Shown in pieces: positions 8,415 to 17,563 of a stretch of DNA of 64,000 nt. The stretch is from Nocardioides sp. PD653-B2 (GTDB lineage: Bacteria > Actinomycetota > Actinomycetes > Propionibacteriales > Nocardioidaceae), in the NCBI RefSeq assembly GCF_002117935.1, contig NZ_BDJE01000004.1, positions 1 to 64,000 of the forward strand, written 5' to 3'. Position 1 is the first letter of the stretch; every line of letters begins with the position of its first letter. The notes beneath the pieces are model-generated. The model did not search any database. It saw only the letters and a list, made by a program, of their open reading frames with translations, and was not told where the DNA came from. The position numbers were made by a program, and so were the translations under genes.

Positions 8415-10091
8415 TCAGCGGATCGGCGGGGCGACCTCCGGCTGCGCCGGCTGGGAGCGGCCCTGCTGGGCCAACCGGATCAACGCGGCGACGCCCGCGG
8501 CCCCCGGCACGCCGGCGTCCACCAGCTCGTCGACCCGCTCGGCGAGGTCGCCCAGCGTCACGTCGCGCTCGGCGTAGGGCGCCGCACCCTTGAGCAGCTG
8601 CGCCAGGTCGGCCACCGCGGCCTCGAGCGCGAGACCGCCCTCCGGCGGTGCGCCGTCCGCGGCCACGAGCCCCGTGCTCGTCCGCTCGGTGCCGCCGTCC
8701 TCGACCGAGGTCCACTGCACGGTCGCGGTGCCGATCGGCGCTCCGGGCTCGACACCGTCGACCAGCCGCACCTCGTAGAGAGCCGTCGCGTGGTGCCCGG
8801 CGCCGAGCTCACCCGCGTCGACGGACTGGTCGTCGAAGTCCTCGTCCGCGATGTCACGGTTGTCGTAGCCGACCAGCCGGTACGACGACACGACGTCCGG
8901 GTCGAACTCGACCTGCGCCCGGGCCTCCGCGGCGACCGGCACGAGGGAGGTCGCGAGCTCGTCGCGGAAGAGGCGCTCGGCCTCGGCGAAGTCGTCGACG
9001 TACGAGTAGAAGCCGTCGCCCAGGTCGGCGAGCTGCTCCATCAGGTGGTCGTTGTAGTTGCCCATGCCGTAGCCGACCGTCACCAGGTGGATGCCCTTCG
9101 TGCCCTCCGAGCGGATCTCGTCGACGAGCGAGCCGGGCCCGGTCCGGCCGACGTTGGCGACGCCGTCCGACGCCAGCAGCACGATGTTGGTGGCGTCGGC
9201 ACGGAACGATGTGCGCGCCTCCTCGTAGCCCAGCCGCAGCCCGGCCTCGAGGTTGGTGCTGCCGCCCGGCTTCAGCTCGTCGATCGCGGCCAGGATCGCG
9301 TCGGTGTCCGAGACCGGCGTCGGCTCCAGGATCGGCCTGGCCTCGTCCTCGAACGACACGACCGAGACGGTGTCGTCGTCGCGCAGGCTGTCGGCGAGCA
9401 GCGCCAGCGACGACTGCACCAGGCCGAGCCGCTCGCGGATGTCCATGCTGCCGGAGCGGTCGACCACCAGGGTGATGTTGACCGGCCGCCGGTCGGCCTC
9501 GGTCGCCGCGCGGGTGTTCACGCCGACGCGCACCAGCTGGGTGCCGTCCGTCAGGGACGGCGCGAGCGTCGAGTCCGCACTGACCCCGACGGTGCCGTCG
9601 GGCTCGGGCAGGTCGGAGGGCTGGGCGTTGACCCACTCCTCGACGCGGATCGACGCGGGCGGCGGCAGGTAGCCGTCGCGGAGCAGGGTCCGGGCCACGC
9701 CCCACGACCCGGTGTCGACGTCCAGCGCGAACGTCGACAGCGCGTCGGCGGCGGTGTCGACGAAGCCGCTGGTGCCGGCGTCGACGAACGTGTCGTCGTC
9801 CAGCGGGCCGGGCGTGACCGGACCGATCGGGGGGATCGCCGGGCCACCGCCGCGGACCGAGGCCGCCAGGGGCATCGAGGCGGTGCCGCTCATCGACCCG
9901 CTGGCGTAGTCCTCGGTCTCGGAGCTCGGGTAGTCCTCGACGTACGACGCCGCGTCGATCCCGCGGCTGGTGGTGCTCGGTGGCGGCGGCGCGGGCCGGA
10001 GGTCGTCGGAGCCGGAGCATCCGGTGAGGACGAGTGCCCCGGCGAGCGACCCGGAGACGGCGGCGACGGCGAGGCGTCCGAGAGGCTGCAT
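8415..10091 (-). CDS. secreted VWA-domain lipoprotein (YfbK-like)
   Basis: 558 residues from the ATG at 10091. The N-terminus is a lipoprotein signal (hydrophobic stretch, then VLTGC as lipobox). A low-complexity region follows, then a conserved N-terminal domain (FALDVDTGSWGVARTLLRDGYLPP). A von Willebrand type A domain begins at VNITLVVDRSGSMD, with the metal-ion-dependent adhesion motif DRSGS; later parts of the site are GGSTNLEAG and LLASDGVANVG. The C-terminus matches the DUF3520-type region. Family knowledge: such proteins sit on the outer face of the membrane, and their function is unknown in most species. It is transcribed towards alkB but lies upstream of the alkB promoter, so it is probably a separate unit. 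Confidence 0.85.
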   Translation of the reverse strand: MQPLGRLAVAAVSGSLAGALVLTGCSGSDDLRPAPPPPSTTSRGIDAASYVEDYPSSETEDYASGSMSGTASMPLAASVRGGGPAIPPIGPVTPGPLDDDTFVDAGTSGFVDTAADALSTFALDVDTGSWGVARTLLRDGYLPPPASIRVEEWVNAQPSDLPEPDGTVGVSADSTLAPSLTDGTQLVRVGVNTRAATEADRRPVNITLVVDRSGSMDIRERLGLVQSSLALLADSLRDDDTVSVVSFEDEARPILEPTPVSDTDAILAAIDELKPGGSTNLEAGLRLGYEEARTSFRADATNIVLLASDGVANVGRTGPGSLVDEIRSEGTKGIHLVTVGYGMGNYNDHLMEQLADLGDGFYSYVDDFAEAERLFRDELATSLVPVAAEARAQVEFDPDVVSSYRLVGYDNRDIADEDFDDQSVDAGELGAGHHATALYEVRLVDGVEPGAPIGTATVQWTSVEDGGTERTSTGLVAADGAPPEGGLALEAAVADLAQLLKGAAPYAERDVTLGDLAERVDELVDAGVPGAAGVAALIRLAQQGRSQPAQPEVAPPIR

Positions 10092-10135
10092 GTCCTTCGG
10101 ACGCGCACCAGCCGTGGCCGGTTCCTGGTGGCGGC

Positions 10136-10879
10136 TCAGCTCCAGGTGACGGCCGCGCGCTCGCGCCAGGCGCCGTCGAGGCCCTCGCGCCCGGTGCGGT
10201 TCCACAGCGAGAGGTAGAGGTCGACCGCGGTCCCCTCCAGCTCCCAGTCGCCGTGGCCCGCCTCGCGAGGTCCGGTACGGCGCGAGGTCACCGCCGGGTG
10301 CGGGCCGATGTCGACCCGCCACCAGTCGGGAGCGTCGTCGGGCGCCACCACGAGGGCACCCTCGTCCTCACACCGCAGCCGCGAGCGCGGGCGGGTGAGG
10401 AAGCCGCCGAGCAGCTCGTCGATCCCGTCGACCGCGAGATCGGTCTCGATCCAGGTCTCGTCGGCCCGCGGCATCCGCCCGAGCGCCGCGGACAGCGCGT
10501 CGACCGCGTGCACCGTCGTCTCGTGGCACTGGCGGCGGGCCCAGAACTCGCGCGGCGCCGGGGCGTCGTGGAGGAACACGAGGGCCTCCGTGTCCTCCGG
10601 CGCCCGGGTGAGCGCCTCCGCCAGGTCGATGGCCCCGTCGCGCAGCCACTCCAGCGGGTCGACGCAGTCGCGGCCCGCGGCCTCGAACGCGTCCGGGTCG
10701 ACCTCGGCCTCGCCGCGCAGCAGCGCAGCGGCCCAGCGGTGCACCATGCCCTGGTGGGCGACCAGGTCGCGGACCGTCCAGTCCGGGCAGGTCGGCACCG
10801 GCGCCCGCAGCCCGGCGCGGTCGGCGTACCGCACGAACGCCACCATGGCGGCGCGCAGGCCGTCGAGGTGACGGGTCAT
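10136..10879 (-). CDS. maleylpyruvate isomerase N-terminal domain (TIGR03083-type) family protein
   Basis: 247 residues from ATG 10879 (an in-frame GTG at 10897 is possible). The N-terminus MTRHLDGLRAAMVAFVRYAD, then TCPDWTVRDLVAHQGMVHRW, is the typical DinB/mycothiol-binding four-helix pattern, in which His residues bind zinc. A further conserved stretch is FWARRQCHETTVHAVDALSA. Family knowledge: these proteins are common in Actinobacteria and are thought to be mycothiol-dependent transferases or isomerases, and most have no known substrate. It is transcribed divergently from the NYN gene across a gap of about 85 bases. Confidence 0.8.
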   Translation of the reverse strand: MTRHLDGLRAAMVAFVRYADRAGLRAPVPTCPDWTVRDLVAHQGMVHRWAAALLRGEAEVDPDAFEAAGRDCVDPLEWLRDGAIDLAEALTRAPEDTEALVFLHDAPAPREFWARRQCHETTVHAVDALSAALGRMPRADETWIETDLAVDGIDELLGGFLTRPRSRLRCEDEGALVVAPDDAPDWWRVDIGPHPAVTSRRTGPREAGHGDWELEGTAVDLYLSLWNRTGREGLDGAWRERAAVTWS

Positions 10880-10963
10880 GGGGAGCTCGGTGGGCACCCC
10901 CCGAGCGTGACACTTCGCGCGCCGGGCGGCACCTGGATTACCTCGGAGTGATAGGAGTGGTGC

Positions 10964-11743
10964 GTGACCGAGCCCGCCGCCATCCGTCTTGCCGTCCTCA
11001 TCGATGCGGACAACGTCTCCGCGACCCACTCCGCCGCGCTGCTGGCGGAGCTCGCGCGCTACGGCGTGCCCACGGTCAAGCGCGCCTACGGCGACTGGAC
11101 GACCCAGCAGCTCACCGGCTGGAAGACCGAGCTCTCCCGGCACGCGATCCAGCCGATCCAGCAGTTCGCCAACACCGTGGGCAAGAACTCGACCGACTCC
11201 GCGCTGATCATCGACGCGATGGACCTGCTCTACTCGGGCAGCCTGGACGCCTTCGCCATCGTCTCCAGCGACAGCGACTTCACCCGGCTGGCCACCCGGC
11301 TCCGCGAGTCCGGCAAGACGGTCTACGGGCTCGGCCGCCGGCGTACGCCCGCGTCGTTGCAGGCCGCCGTCGACAAGTTCATCTTCCTCGAGGTGCTGCA
11401 GGACGAGGCCGCGCCCGAGGACGACGGCCGCGACGAGGGCGACTCGCTGCCCGACCTGCGCCAGATCCTGGAAGCAGCCGTGAAGGCGACCGCCCAGGAC
11501 GACGGGTGGTCGTCGCTGAGCGGCGTCAGCAACTACCTGGGCAAGGCGTACGCCGCGTTCGACCCGCGGCACTACGGCTTCTCCCGGCTCGGGCTGCTCG
11601 TCAACGGGCAGGACTACCTCGAGTTCGAGCACCCGGCCGGCGGTCAGCCGCGGGTGCGGGTCGCCGCCCGCCAGCCCGCGCGCAAGCGGACGGCCAAGAA
11701 GGCGACCGCGAAGACGGCGGCACCGAAGGCCGCCCGCGGCTGA
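10964..11743 (+). CDS. NYN domain protein with C-terminal OST-HTH/LOTUS-like domain
   Basis: 259 residues, GTG start with GGAG upstream. The N-terminal NYN (PIN-like) nuclease fold shows RLAVLIDADNVS, then KRAYGDW, STDSALIIDAMDLLYSG and FAIVSSDSDFTRLATRLRESG, where the Asp residues form the presumed metal site. Residues from about 155 (LPDLRQILEAAVKATAQDDGW, then SNYLGKAYAAFDPRHYGFSRL) resemble a LOTUS/OST-HTH RNA-binding domain. The tail is Lys/Ala-rich (KRTAKKATAKTAAPKAA). Family knowledge: a likely RNase acting on structured RNA. It stands before ppgK with a gap of about 55 bases. Confidence 0.85.
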   Translation: MTEPAAIRLAVLIDADNVSATHSAALLAELARYGVPTVKRAYGDWTTQQLTGWKTELSRHAIQPIQQFANTVGKNSTDSALIIDAMDLLYSGSLDAFAIVSSDSDFTRLATRLRESGKTVYGLGRRRTPASLQAAVDKFIFLEVLQDEAAPEDDGRDEGDSLPDLRQILEAAVKATAQDDGWSSLSGVSNYLGKAYAAFDPRHYGFSRLGLLVNGQDYLEFEHPAGGQPRVRVAARQPARKRTAKKATAKTAAPKAARG

Positions 11744-11798
11744 CCGGTCGGCGCGGCCGCGAGCCCGTCGACCTTCGGCGCGTCGTAGGTTGGGGCCC

Positions 11799-12545
11799 AT
11801 GGCAGAGCAACCCTTCGGCATCGACTTCGGCGGCACCGGCATCAAGGGGGCGCCGGTCGACCTCGCGCTCGGCGACTTCGCCGCCGAGCGCGAGCGGTTC
11901 CGGACCCCCGAGAAGTCCACGCCCGACAGCGTCGCCCAGATCTTCGTCGACCTGCTCGCGAAGTTCCCCGACTGCCAGGGCCCGGTGGGCGTGACCGTGC
12001 CCGGCGTCGTCCGCCACGGCGTCGTCCACTCGGCCGCCAACATCGACAAGGCCTGGATCGGCACCGACGCCGACGCCCTCTTCACGAAGGCGACCGGTCG
12101 CGACGTCCACGTCGTCAACGACGCCGACGCCGCAGGCCTGGCCGAGGTGCGCTACGGCGCCGCGAAGGGTCGCCGCGGGCTGGTCATCGTGACGACCCTC
12201 GGCACCGGGATCGGCTCGGCGATGGTCAACGACGGCGTGCTGGTGCCGAACTCCGAGCTCGGCCACCTCCAGATCGACGGCCACGACGCCGAGTCACGCG
12301 CGGCCAACAGCGCCCGCACCCGCGAGGACCTGTCGTGGGAGCACTGGGCGAAGCGGCTCACGACGTACTACCGCACCCTCGAGATGCTCTTCTCCCCCGA
12401 CCTCTTCGTGGTCGGCGGCGGGGTGAGCAAGGAGTCCGACGCGTTCTTGCCGTTGCTCGACCTCGAGACCGAGATCATCCCGGCCCAGCTGCGCAACAAG
12501 GCCGGCGTGGTCGGCGCCGCGCTCTACGCGACCGAGTCCGGCTGA
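11799..12545 (+). CDS. ppgK: polyphosphate glucokinase
   Basis: 248 residues from ATG 11799. It is a ROK-family sugar kinase with the phosphate loop FGIDFGGTGIKGAPVDL, the VVNDADAAGLAEVRYGA segment and TTLGTGIGSAMVNDGVLVPN, followed by ELGHLQIDG. The C-terminal SPDLFVVGGGVSKESD completes the ATP/polyphosphate site. Family knowledge: actinobacterial PpgK phosphorylates glucose to glucose-6-phosphate with polyphosphate or ATP, in the cytoplasm. ROK kinases that use only ATP are the main alternative; the length and motifs favour PpgK. Confidence 0.92.
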   Translation: MAEQPFGIDFGGTGIKGAPVDLALGDFAAERERFRTPEKSTPDSVAQIFVDLLAKFPDCQGPVGVTVPGVVRHGVVHSAANIDKAWIGTDADALFTKATGRDVHVVNDADAAGLAEVRYGAAKGRRGLVIVTTLGTGIGSAMVNDGVLVPNSELGHLQIDGHDAESRAANSARTREDLSWEHWAKRLTTYYRTLEMLFSPDLFVVGGGVSKESDAFLPLLDLETEIIPAQLRNKAGVVGAALYATESG

Positions 12546-12568
12546 TCCGGTGCGCCGGGCGCCGGAGC

Positions 12569-13942
12569 TCAGCTCCCCCGGATCGCGGCCGCCACGGCTT
12601 TCGGGACGTCGGGGTGGAAGACCGTGGGGATGATGAAGTTCGGGTTGAGCTCCTCGTCCTTGACGACGAGCGCGATCGCCGCGGCCGCGCGCAGCAGCAT
12701 GTCGATCGTGATCTCCGAGGCCCGGGCGTCGAGCAGCCCCCGGAAGACCCCCGGGAAGGCCAGCACGTTGTTGATCTGGTTCGGGTAGTCGGAGCGACCG
12801 CTGGCGACGACCGCGGCGTACTTCTCGGCCTCGGCCGGGTCGACCTCGGGGTCCGGGTTGGCGAGCGCGAAGACGACAGCGTCGTCGGCCATGTCCTTGA
12901 TCCACTCCGGGTCGAGCACCTTGGGCGCACTCACCCCGACGAACACGTCGGCCCCCCGGAGCCCGTCGTGCAGCGTGCCGCGGACCCGGCGCGGGTTGGT
13001 GACGTCGGCGAGCTGCTTCTTGGCCGGCGGCAGGGACTCGTCGTCGCTGGACAGGCAGCCCTCGCGGTCCCAGACGACGATGTCGGGCACGCCGGCCGCG
13101 ATCAGCAGCGTCACGATCGCGGTCCCCGCGGCACCCGCGCCGGACACGACGATGCGCACGTCGGTCAGCTCCTTCTTGACCACCCGCAGCGCGTTGGTGA
13201 GCGCGGCGAGGACGACGATCGCGGTGCCGTGCTGGTCGTCGTGGAAGACGGGGATGTCCAGGCTCTCGCGCAGCCGGCGCTCGATCTCGAAGCAGCGGGG
13301 CGCGGCGATGTCCTCGAGATTGATGCCGCCGAAGCCGGGCGCGATCATCTCGACGGCGCGCACGATCTCGTCGGTGTCCTGCGTGTCCAGGCAGATGGGC
13401 CAGGCGTCGATGTCGGCGAACCGCTTGAACAGCGCGGCCTTCCCCTCCATCACCGGCATCGCTGCGCCCGGGCCGATGTTGCCGAGGCCGAGCACCGCCG
13501 AGCCGTCGGTGACCACGGCGACGGTGTTGCCCTTCGTCGTCAGCCGCCAGACGTCCTCGGGGTGCTCGAAGATCGCCATGCTCACCCGCCCGACCCCCGG
13601 GGTGTAGGCCATCGACAGGTCGTCGCGATTGCGCAGCGGCACCTTGGAGGTGACCTCGATCTTGCCGCCGAGGTGCAGCAGGAAGGTGCGGTCGCTGGTC
13701 TTGTAGACCTTGACGCCGTCGACCGCGTCGACGGCCTTCTCCAGCTCCTTGGCGTGGTCGGCGTCGCTGGCCGAGCAGGTCACGTCGACCACCAGCCGCT
13801 CGTGGCTGGACTCCGCGACGTCGATCGCGGTCACGATGCCGCCGGCCTGGGCGATCGCGGTCGCCACCGCCCCGACGATGCCGTGGTCGGGCGCGGTGTG
13901 GAGGCGCATGGTGATCGAGTACGACGAGGTGGTGGCGGCCAT
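12569..13942 (-). CDS. NAD(P)-dependent malic enzyme with N-terminal ACT domain
   Basis: 457 residues from ATG 13942, preceded by GGGAGGAAGG. Residues 5-80 form an ACT-like regulatory domain ([23 protein letters not shown]). The malic enzyme core follows: [66 protein letters not shown] (metal site), then the Rossmann segment [22 protein letters not shown] and [16 protein letters not shown]. Family knowledge: it decarboxylates malate to pyruvate. It converges on ppgK with a 23-base gap and diverges from a TetR gene. Confidence 0.92.
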   Translation of the reverse strand: MAATTSSYSITMRLHTAPDHGIVGAVATAIAQAGGIVTAIDVAESSHERLVVDVTCSASDADHAKELEKAVDAVDGVKVYKTSDRTFLLHLGGKIEVTSKVPLRNRDDLSMAYTPGVGRVSMAIFEHPEDVWRLTTKGNTVAVVTDGSAVLGLGNIGPGAAMPVMEGKAALFKRFADIDAWPICLDTQDTDEIVRAVEMIAPGFGGINLEDIAAPRCFEIERRLRESLDIPVFHDDQHGTAIVVLAALTNALRVVKKELTDVRIVVSGAGAAGTAIVTLLIAAGVPDIVVWDREGCLSSDDESLPPAKKQLADVTNPRRVRGTLHDGLRGADVFVGVSAPKVLDPEWIKDMADDAVVFALANPDPEVDPAEAEKYAAVVASGRSDYPNQINNVLAFPGVFRGLLDARASEITIDMLLRAAAAIALVVKDEELNPNFIIPTVFHPDVPKAVAAAIRGS

Positions 13943-14036
13943 GTGCTGCACCTTCCTCCCGAGGCTCGGTTACCAGCAAGTCGGCGTCGCCCCACCTCCC
14001 GCCCGCCGGGCTGGGGGTGTGACGCCCACCACTGTT

Positions 14037-14087
14037 TTGCACTTACTAGTCGATAGTGCAATCATGCACTTCATGAGCGAAAGTGCA
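14037..14087. promoter_or_regulatory. tandem palindromic operators between malic enzyme and TetR/MMPL genes
   Basis: Two palindromes stand side by side: TTGCACT (14037-14043) pairs with AGTGCAA (14055-14061), and TGCACTT (14065-14071) pairs with AAGTGCA (14081-14087). All four half-sites share GCACT/AGTGC. The second palindrome overlaps the start of the tetR gene, as expected for autoregulation. TetR dimers bind such sites; the assignment to the adjacent TetR is inference. Confidence 0.6.
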
Positions 14088-14666
14088 ACGAACCTCCGGG
14101 AGCAGAAGCGCTGGGACACCAGCCACCGGATCACCGCGTGCGCGCTCCGGCTGACCCTCGACCGCGGCCTGGACGGCTTCACCATGGACGAGCTCGCCGA
14201 GTCCGCCGGGGTCTCGCGGCGCACCCTGTTCAACTACTTCCCCGGCAAGGTCGACGCCGTGCTCGGCGCGGTCCCGGACCTGCCGCCCGCGGCCCTGGCG
14301 ACCTTCCACACCGGTGGTCCCCACGGCAAGCTCCTCGACGACCTCGGCGAGCTCGCGAAGGCGCTCGTGGGGGTCAAGGAGCCCGACCGCGAGACGCTCC
14401 GGCTGAGCCACCAGGTCCTCACCACGAGCCCCCGGCTCCTCGTCGCCGTCCACGAGCGCTTCGAGCAGATCACCGAGCAGTTCGTCGTCCTGGTCACCGA
14501 CCGCGAGGGCCCCGACTTCAGCCTGCGCCGGGCCCAGCTGGCCCTGCGGATCCTGGTCGGGATCTTCGACTCCGCCCTGATGGCGTTCCGTGAGGACGAC
14601 GGCGACCGCACCATCGGCGACCACTTCGACGAGCAGATGCGCGAAGCGCGCTCCCTGTTCGGCTGA
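14073..14666 (+). CDS. TetR family transcriptional regulator, probable regulator of the MMPL transporter
   Basis: 197 residues from ATG 14073 (an in-frame ATG at 14064 is the alternative; neither has a good ribosome-binding site). The helix-turn-helix is clear: TNLREQKRWDTSHRITACAL, then MDELAESAGVSRRTLFNYFPGK. The C-terminal domain (RLSHQVLTTSPRLLVAVHERFEQI) resembles TetR_C domains of mycobacterial-type regulators. An MMPL-family exporter follows 47 bases downstream on the same strand, a common arrangement in which the regulator represses itself and the exporter through palindromes such as those at 14037-14087. Confidence 0.9.
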   Translation: MSESATNLREQKRWDTSHRITACALRLTLDRGLDGFTMDELAESAGVSRRTLFNYFPGKVDAVLGAVPDLPPAALATFHTGGPHGKLLDDLGELAKALVGVKEPDRETLRLSHQVLTTSPRLLVAVHERFEQITEQFVVLVTDREGPDFSLRRAQLALRILVGIFDSALMAFREDDGDRTIGDHFDEQMREARSLFG

Positions 14667-14713
14667 CCCTTCACCCACCACCCCTTCCTCACCCGAGAAC
14701 CAGGACCCCGCCC

Positions 14714-17074
14714 ATGGCCACCCTGCTCCACCGACTCGGCAAAACCGCCTACCGACGCTGGCCGTACTTCATCGCCGGCTGGCTGGTGCTGCTGATCGCG
14801 GTCATCACCGTCGCGACCGGCTTCTCCAAGCCGATGACCGACTCCTTCACCATCCCGGGGATCCCGTCGGAGAAGGCGGCGGACCTCCGGTCCGAGCTCT
14901 TCCCGGGCTCGGCCGACGCCCTCGACGAGGCCTCGGTGTCCGTCGTCGTCGCCGCGCCCGCCGGACACCGGCTCTCCGAGCCCGAGTACTCGCAGGCGGT
15001 CGACGCCCTCGTCAGCGACCTCGGCGCCCTGCCGCAGATGGCACCCGACACGCCGATCGTCCACCCGGTCGACGCCGCCAGGACCCAGACCCAGCAGATC
15101 CTCGACGCCGCCGAGCAGAGCGGTACGCCGCCCTCGCAGGCGCAGGCCGACGCCGACGCCCTGTCCCCGCTGTCGAAGGACGGCCGGGTCGGCACGGTGA
15201 GCTTCACCTTCCACGTCGACACCGTCGCCGACGTCGAGCCCACCACCATCGACGCGCTCACCGACGCGATGGACCAGGCTCGAGACAACGGCCTCACCGT
15301 CGAGGCCAACGGCTCCGGCTCGCGGACCCAGGAGATCGGTGGCGGCGCCTCCGAGCTCATCGGCATCGCCATCGCCCTCGTCGTGCTGCTGCTCACCTTC
15401 GGCTCGTTCGTGGCCGCCGGCCTCCCGATCGTCAGCGCCGTCTTCGGCCTCGGCGTCGGCCTCACCGGCATCACGGCGCTCACCGCCTTCATGGACGTCA
15501 GCTCCAGCACGACGATCCTCGCGACGATGATCGGCCTCGCGGTCGGCATCGACTACACGCTCTTCATCCTGGCCCGGTACCGCACCGAGCTGCACCACAC
15601 CGACGACCGCGAGGAGGCCGTCGGGATCGCCGTCGGCACCGCCGGCTCGGCCGTCGTGTTCGCCGGCCTCACCGTGCTGATCGCCCTCTCCGCGCTGTCC
15701 GTGGTCGGGATCCCCTTCCTCACCGCCATGGGTCTCGCGGCCGCGGCGACGGTGCTCATCGCCGTCCTGGTCGCGCTCACCCTGCTGCCGGCCGTGCTGG
15801 GCATGCTCAAGTCGAAGGCCTTCGGCGGATCCGTCCGCCGCTACCAGCCGACCCGCGACGAAGACGGGCGGATCCTCAACAACGGGGTCCGGTGGGCCCG
15901 GTTCGTGGGCAAGCGCCCGGTGGCCCTCGCGCTCCTGGTCGTCGTCGGCCTCGGTGCCCTCGCGATCCCGCTCAAGGACCTGCACCTGGCGTTCCCGACC
16001 GACAGCACCGCCTCGAGCGACACCACCCAGCGCAAGGCCTCCGACCTGGTGACCGAGGCGTTCGGCCCCGGCCGCCAGGGTCCGCTGCTGGCCGTCGTCG
16101 ACGGTCGCGGCATCGCCGACGAGCGGGACCGCGGGCAGGCGTTCACCGACGTCGCGACCTGGGCCGCAGGCCAGGACGACGTCGCCAACGCGCAGGTGGT
16201 CGCCACCAACGCCGTCCGCGACGCCGACGGCAAGGTCACCACCCCGGCGACGGGCGCGCTCGTGCAGATCACGCCGGCCTCCGGGCCGGACGACGCCGCC
16301 ACCGAGGGCCTGCTCAGGGACCTGCGCGACGGCCAGTCCGGCATCCAGGCGCAGACCGGCACCGACATCGGCATCACCGGCCAGACCGCGATCGAGACCG
16401 ACGTGTCCGAGCGGCTCAGCAGCGCGCTGCCGATCTACCTCGCGATCGTGATCGGGCTGGCGTTCCTCCTGCTGATGGTCGTCTTCCGCTCGATCCTGGT
16501 GCCGCTGACCGCGACGCTGGGCTTCCTGGTCAGCGTGCTTGCGACCCTGGGCGCCACCGTGCTGATCTTCCAGGAGGGCACGTTCGGCCTGATGGAGGGT
16601 CAGCCGATCGTCAGCTTCATGCCGATCTTCCTGATCGGTGTGGTCTTCGGGCTCGCGATGGACTACCAGGTCTTCCTGGTGTCGCGGATGCGCGAGGCGC
16701 ACGTGCACGGCATGTCCACCCGCGAGGCGGTCGTCGACGGGTTCCGCAACAGCGCCCGGGTCGTCACCGCGGCCGCGACGATCATGACCGCCGTGTTCGC
16801 GGCGTTCATCCTCCAAGACGACGCGATCGCCAAGTCGATGGGTTTCGCGCTCGCCGCCGCCGTCGTGTTCGACGCCTTCATCGTGCGGATGGTGCTGATC
16901 CCCGCCCTGCTCTACGTGCTCGGCGAGAAGGCCTGGTGGCTGCCCGCGTGGCTCGACCGGGTGCTGCCGAACGTCGACGTGGAGGGCGAGAAGCTCCAGC
17001 GCACGCATCTGGTCGGCCGTCTGCTCGAGGAGGACCTGGCCGAGCTGGAGGACGACGAGCCCGTCCGGGTCTAG
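14714..17074 (+). CDS. MMPL family RND-type transporter
   Basis: 786 residues. There is one N-terminal membrane helix (WPYFIAGWLVLLIAVITVATGF), a periplasmic porter domain, a group of five helices including VALVVLLLTFGSFVAAGLPIV and GLAVGIDYTLFILARYRTEL, then a second porter domain and a second helix group containing GVVFGLAMDYQVFLVSRMRE. The GIDYTLF and AMDYQVF segments carry the conserved Asp-Tyr pairs of the proton relay. Family knowledge: MMPL proteins export lipids or drugs driven by proton influx. It is probably co-regulated with the upstream TetR. Confidence 0.93.
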   Translation: MATLLHRLGKTAYRRWPYFIAGWLVLLIAVITVATGFSKPMTDSFTIPGIPSEKAADLRSELFPGSADALDEASVSVVVAAPAGHRLSEPEYSQAVDALVSDLGALPQMAPDTPIVHPVDAARTQTQQILDAAEQSGTPPSQAQADADALSPLSKDGRVGTVSFTFHVDTVADVEPTTIDALTDAMDQARDNGLTVEANGSGSRTQEIGGGASELIGIAIALVVLLLTFGSFVAAGLPIVSAVFGLGVGLTGITALTAFMDVSSSTTILATMIGLAVGIDYTLFILARYRTELHHTDDREEAVGIAVGTAGSAVVFAGLTVLIALSALSVVGIPFLTAMGLAAAATVLIAVLVALTLLPAVLGMLKSKAFGGSVRRYQPTRDEDGRILNNGVRWARFVGKRPVALALLVVVGLGALAIPLKDLHLAFPTDSTASSDTTQRKASDLVTEAFGPGRQGPLLAVVDGRGIADERDRGQAFTDVATWAAGQDDVANAQVVATNAVRDADGKVTTPATGALVQITPASGPDDAATEGLLRDLRDGQSGIQAQTGTDIGITGQTAIETDVSERLSSALPIYLAIVIGLAFLLLMVVFRSILVPLTATLGFLVSVLATLGATVLIFQEGTFGLMEGQPIVSFMPIFLIGVVFGLAMDYQVFLVSRMREAHVHGMSTREAVVDGFRNSARVVTAAATIMTAVFAAFILQDDAIAKSMGFALAAAVVFDAFIVRMVLIPALLYVLGEKAWWLPAWLDRVLPNVDVEGEKLQRTHLVGRLLEEDLAELEDDEPVRV

Positions 17075-17077
17075 CCG

Positions 17078-17554
17078 TCAGGCGACTTCCGAGGCACCCA
17101 GGTGGGCGAGCAGGTTCTTCGAGAACCGCTCGCCCATCTGCGCGATCACGCCGTTCATGGTCGCCTTCACGGCCCGGCCGGACGCCTTGGGCAGCGGCAG
17201 GTCGAGGGTGATCTCCAGCGACGTCACCAGCCGCGTGCCCTCGTCGACCTCGGTCAGCTCGTACCACCCCTCGACGCCGGACTTCTCCGTCGTCCCCTCC
17301 GGCGGGTGGTGGCGGAACTCGATCCGCTCGGGCTCGTCGAAGGCCATCAGCTCGGTGAAGGCGGGCGCGATCCCGATGCCGAGCACCTTGAGGCCGCTCA
17401 TCTGCCACAGCCAGTGGTCGCCGTCGGCACGGATGCTCTTCACGAACGGCGTCATCTCGCCCACGAGAGCCGGGTCGGTCAGCGCGGCCCAGATGTCGGC
17501 GCGCGATGCCGCGACGACAGCCTCGGCGCGGGTGTCAGCAGAGAAGCGGGTCAT
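17078..17554 (-). CDS. SRPBCC family (polyketide cyclase/START-like) protein
   Basis: 158 residues with the SRPBCC pattern: TRAEAVVAASRADIWAALTDPALVGEMTPFV at the N-terminus, a central beta-sheet region (RIEFRHHPPEGTTEKSGVEGWYELTEVDEGTRLVT) and a long C-terminal helix (MNGVIAQMGERFSKNLLAHLG). Such proteins bind hydrophobic ligands, and the function is not predictable here. It converges with MMPL (3-base gap) and lies just downstream of glutathione peroxidase on the same strand, so it may be the second gene of a two-gene unit. Confidence 0.8.
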   Translation of the reverse strand: MTRFSADTRAEAVVAASRADIWAALTDPALVGEMTPFVKSIRADGDHWLWQMSGLKVLGIGIAPAFTELMAFDEPERIEFRHHPPEGTTEKSGVEGWYELTEVDEGTRLVTSLEITLDLPLPKASGRAVKATMNGVIAQMGERFSKNLLAHLGASEVA

Positions 17555-17563
17555 GACCGGTCC

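Noticed and set aside
12335..17008. Very long open frames opposite malic enzyme (12335-14056 plus) and MMPL (14234-17008 minus)
   Set aside because: Their products are Arg/Gly/His/Asp-rich without motifs and lie exactly opposite well-supported genes. Such frames are expected in DNA with this GC content.
17078..17554. RatA-type toxin annotation for the SRPBCC protein
   Set aside because: The fold is shared, but there is no RatB partner and ligand-binding SRPBCC proteins are far more common in this setting.
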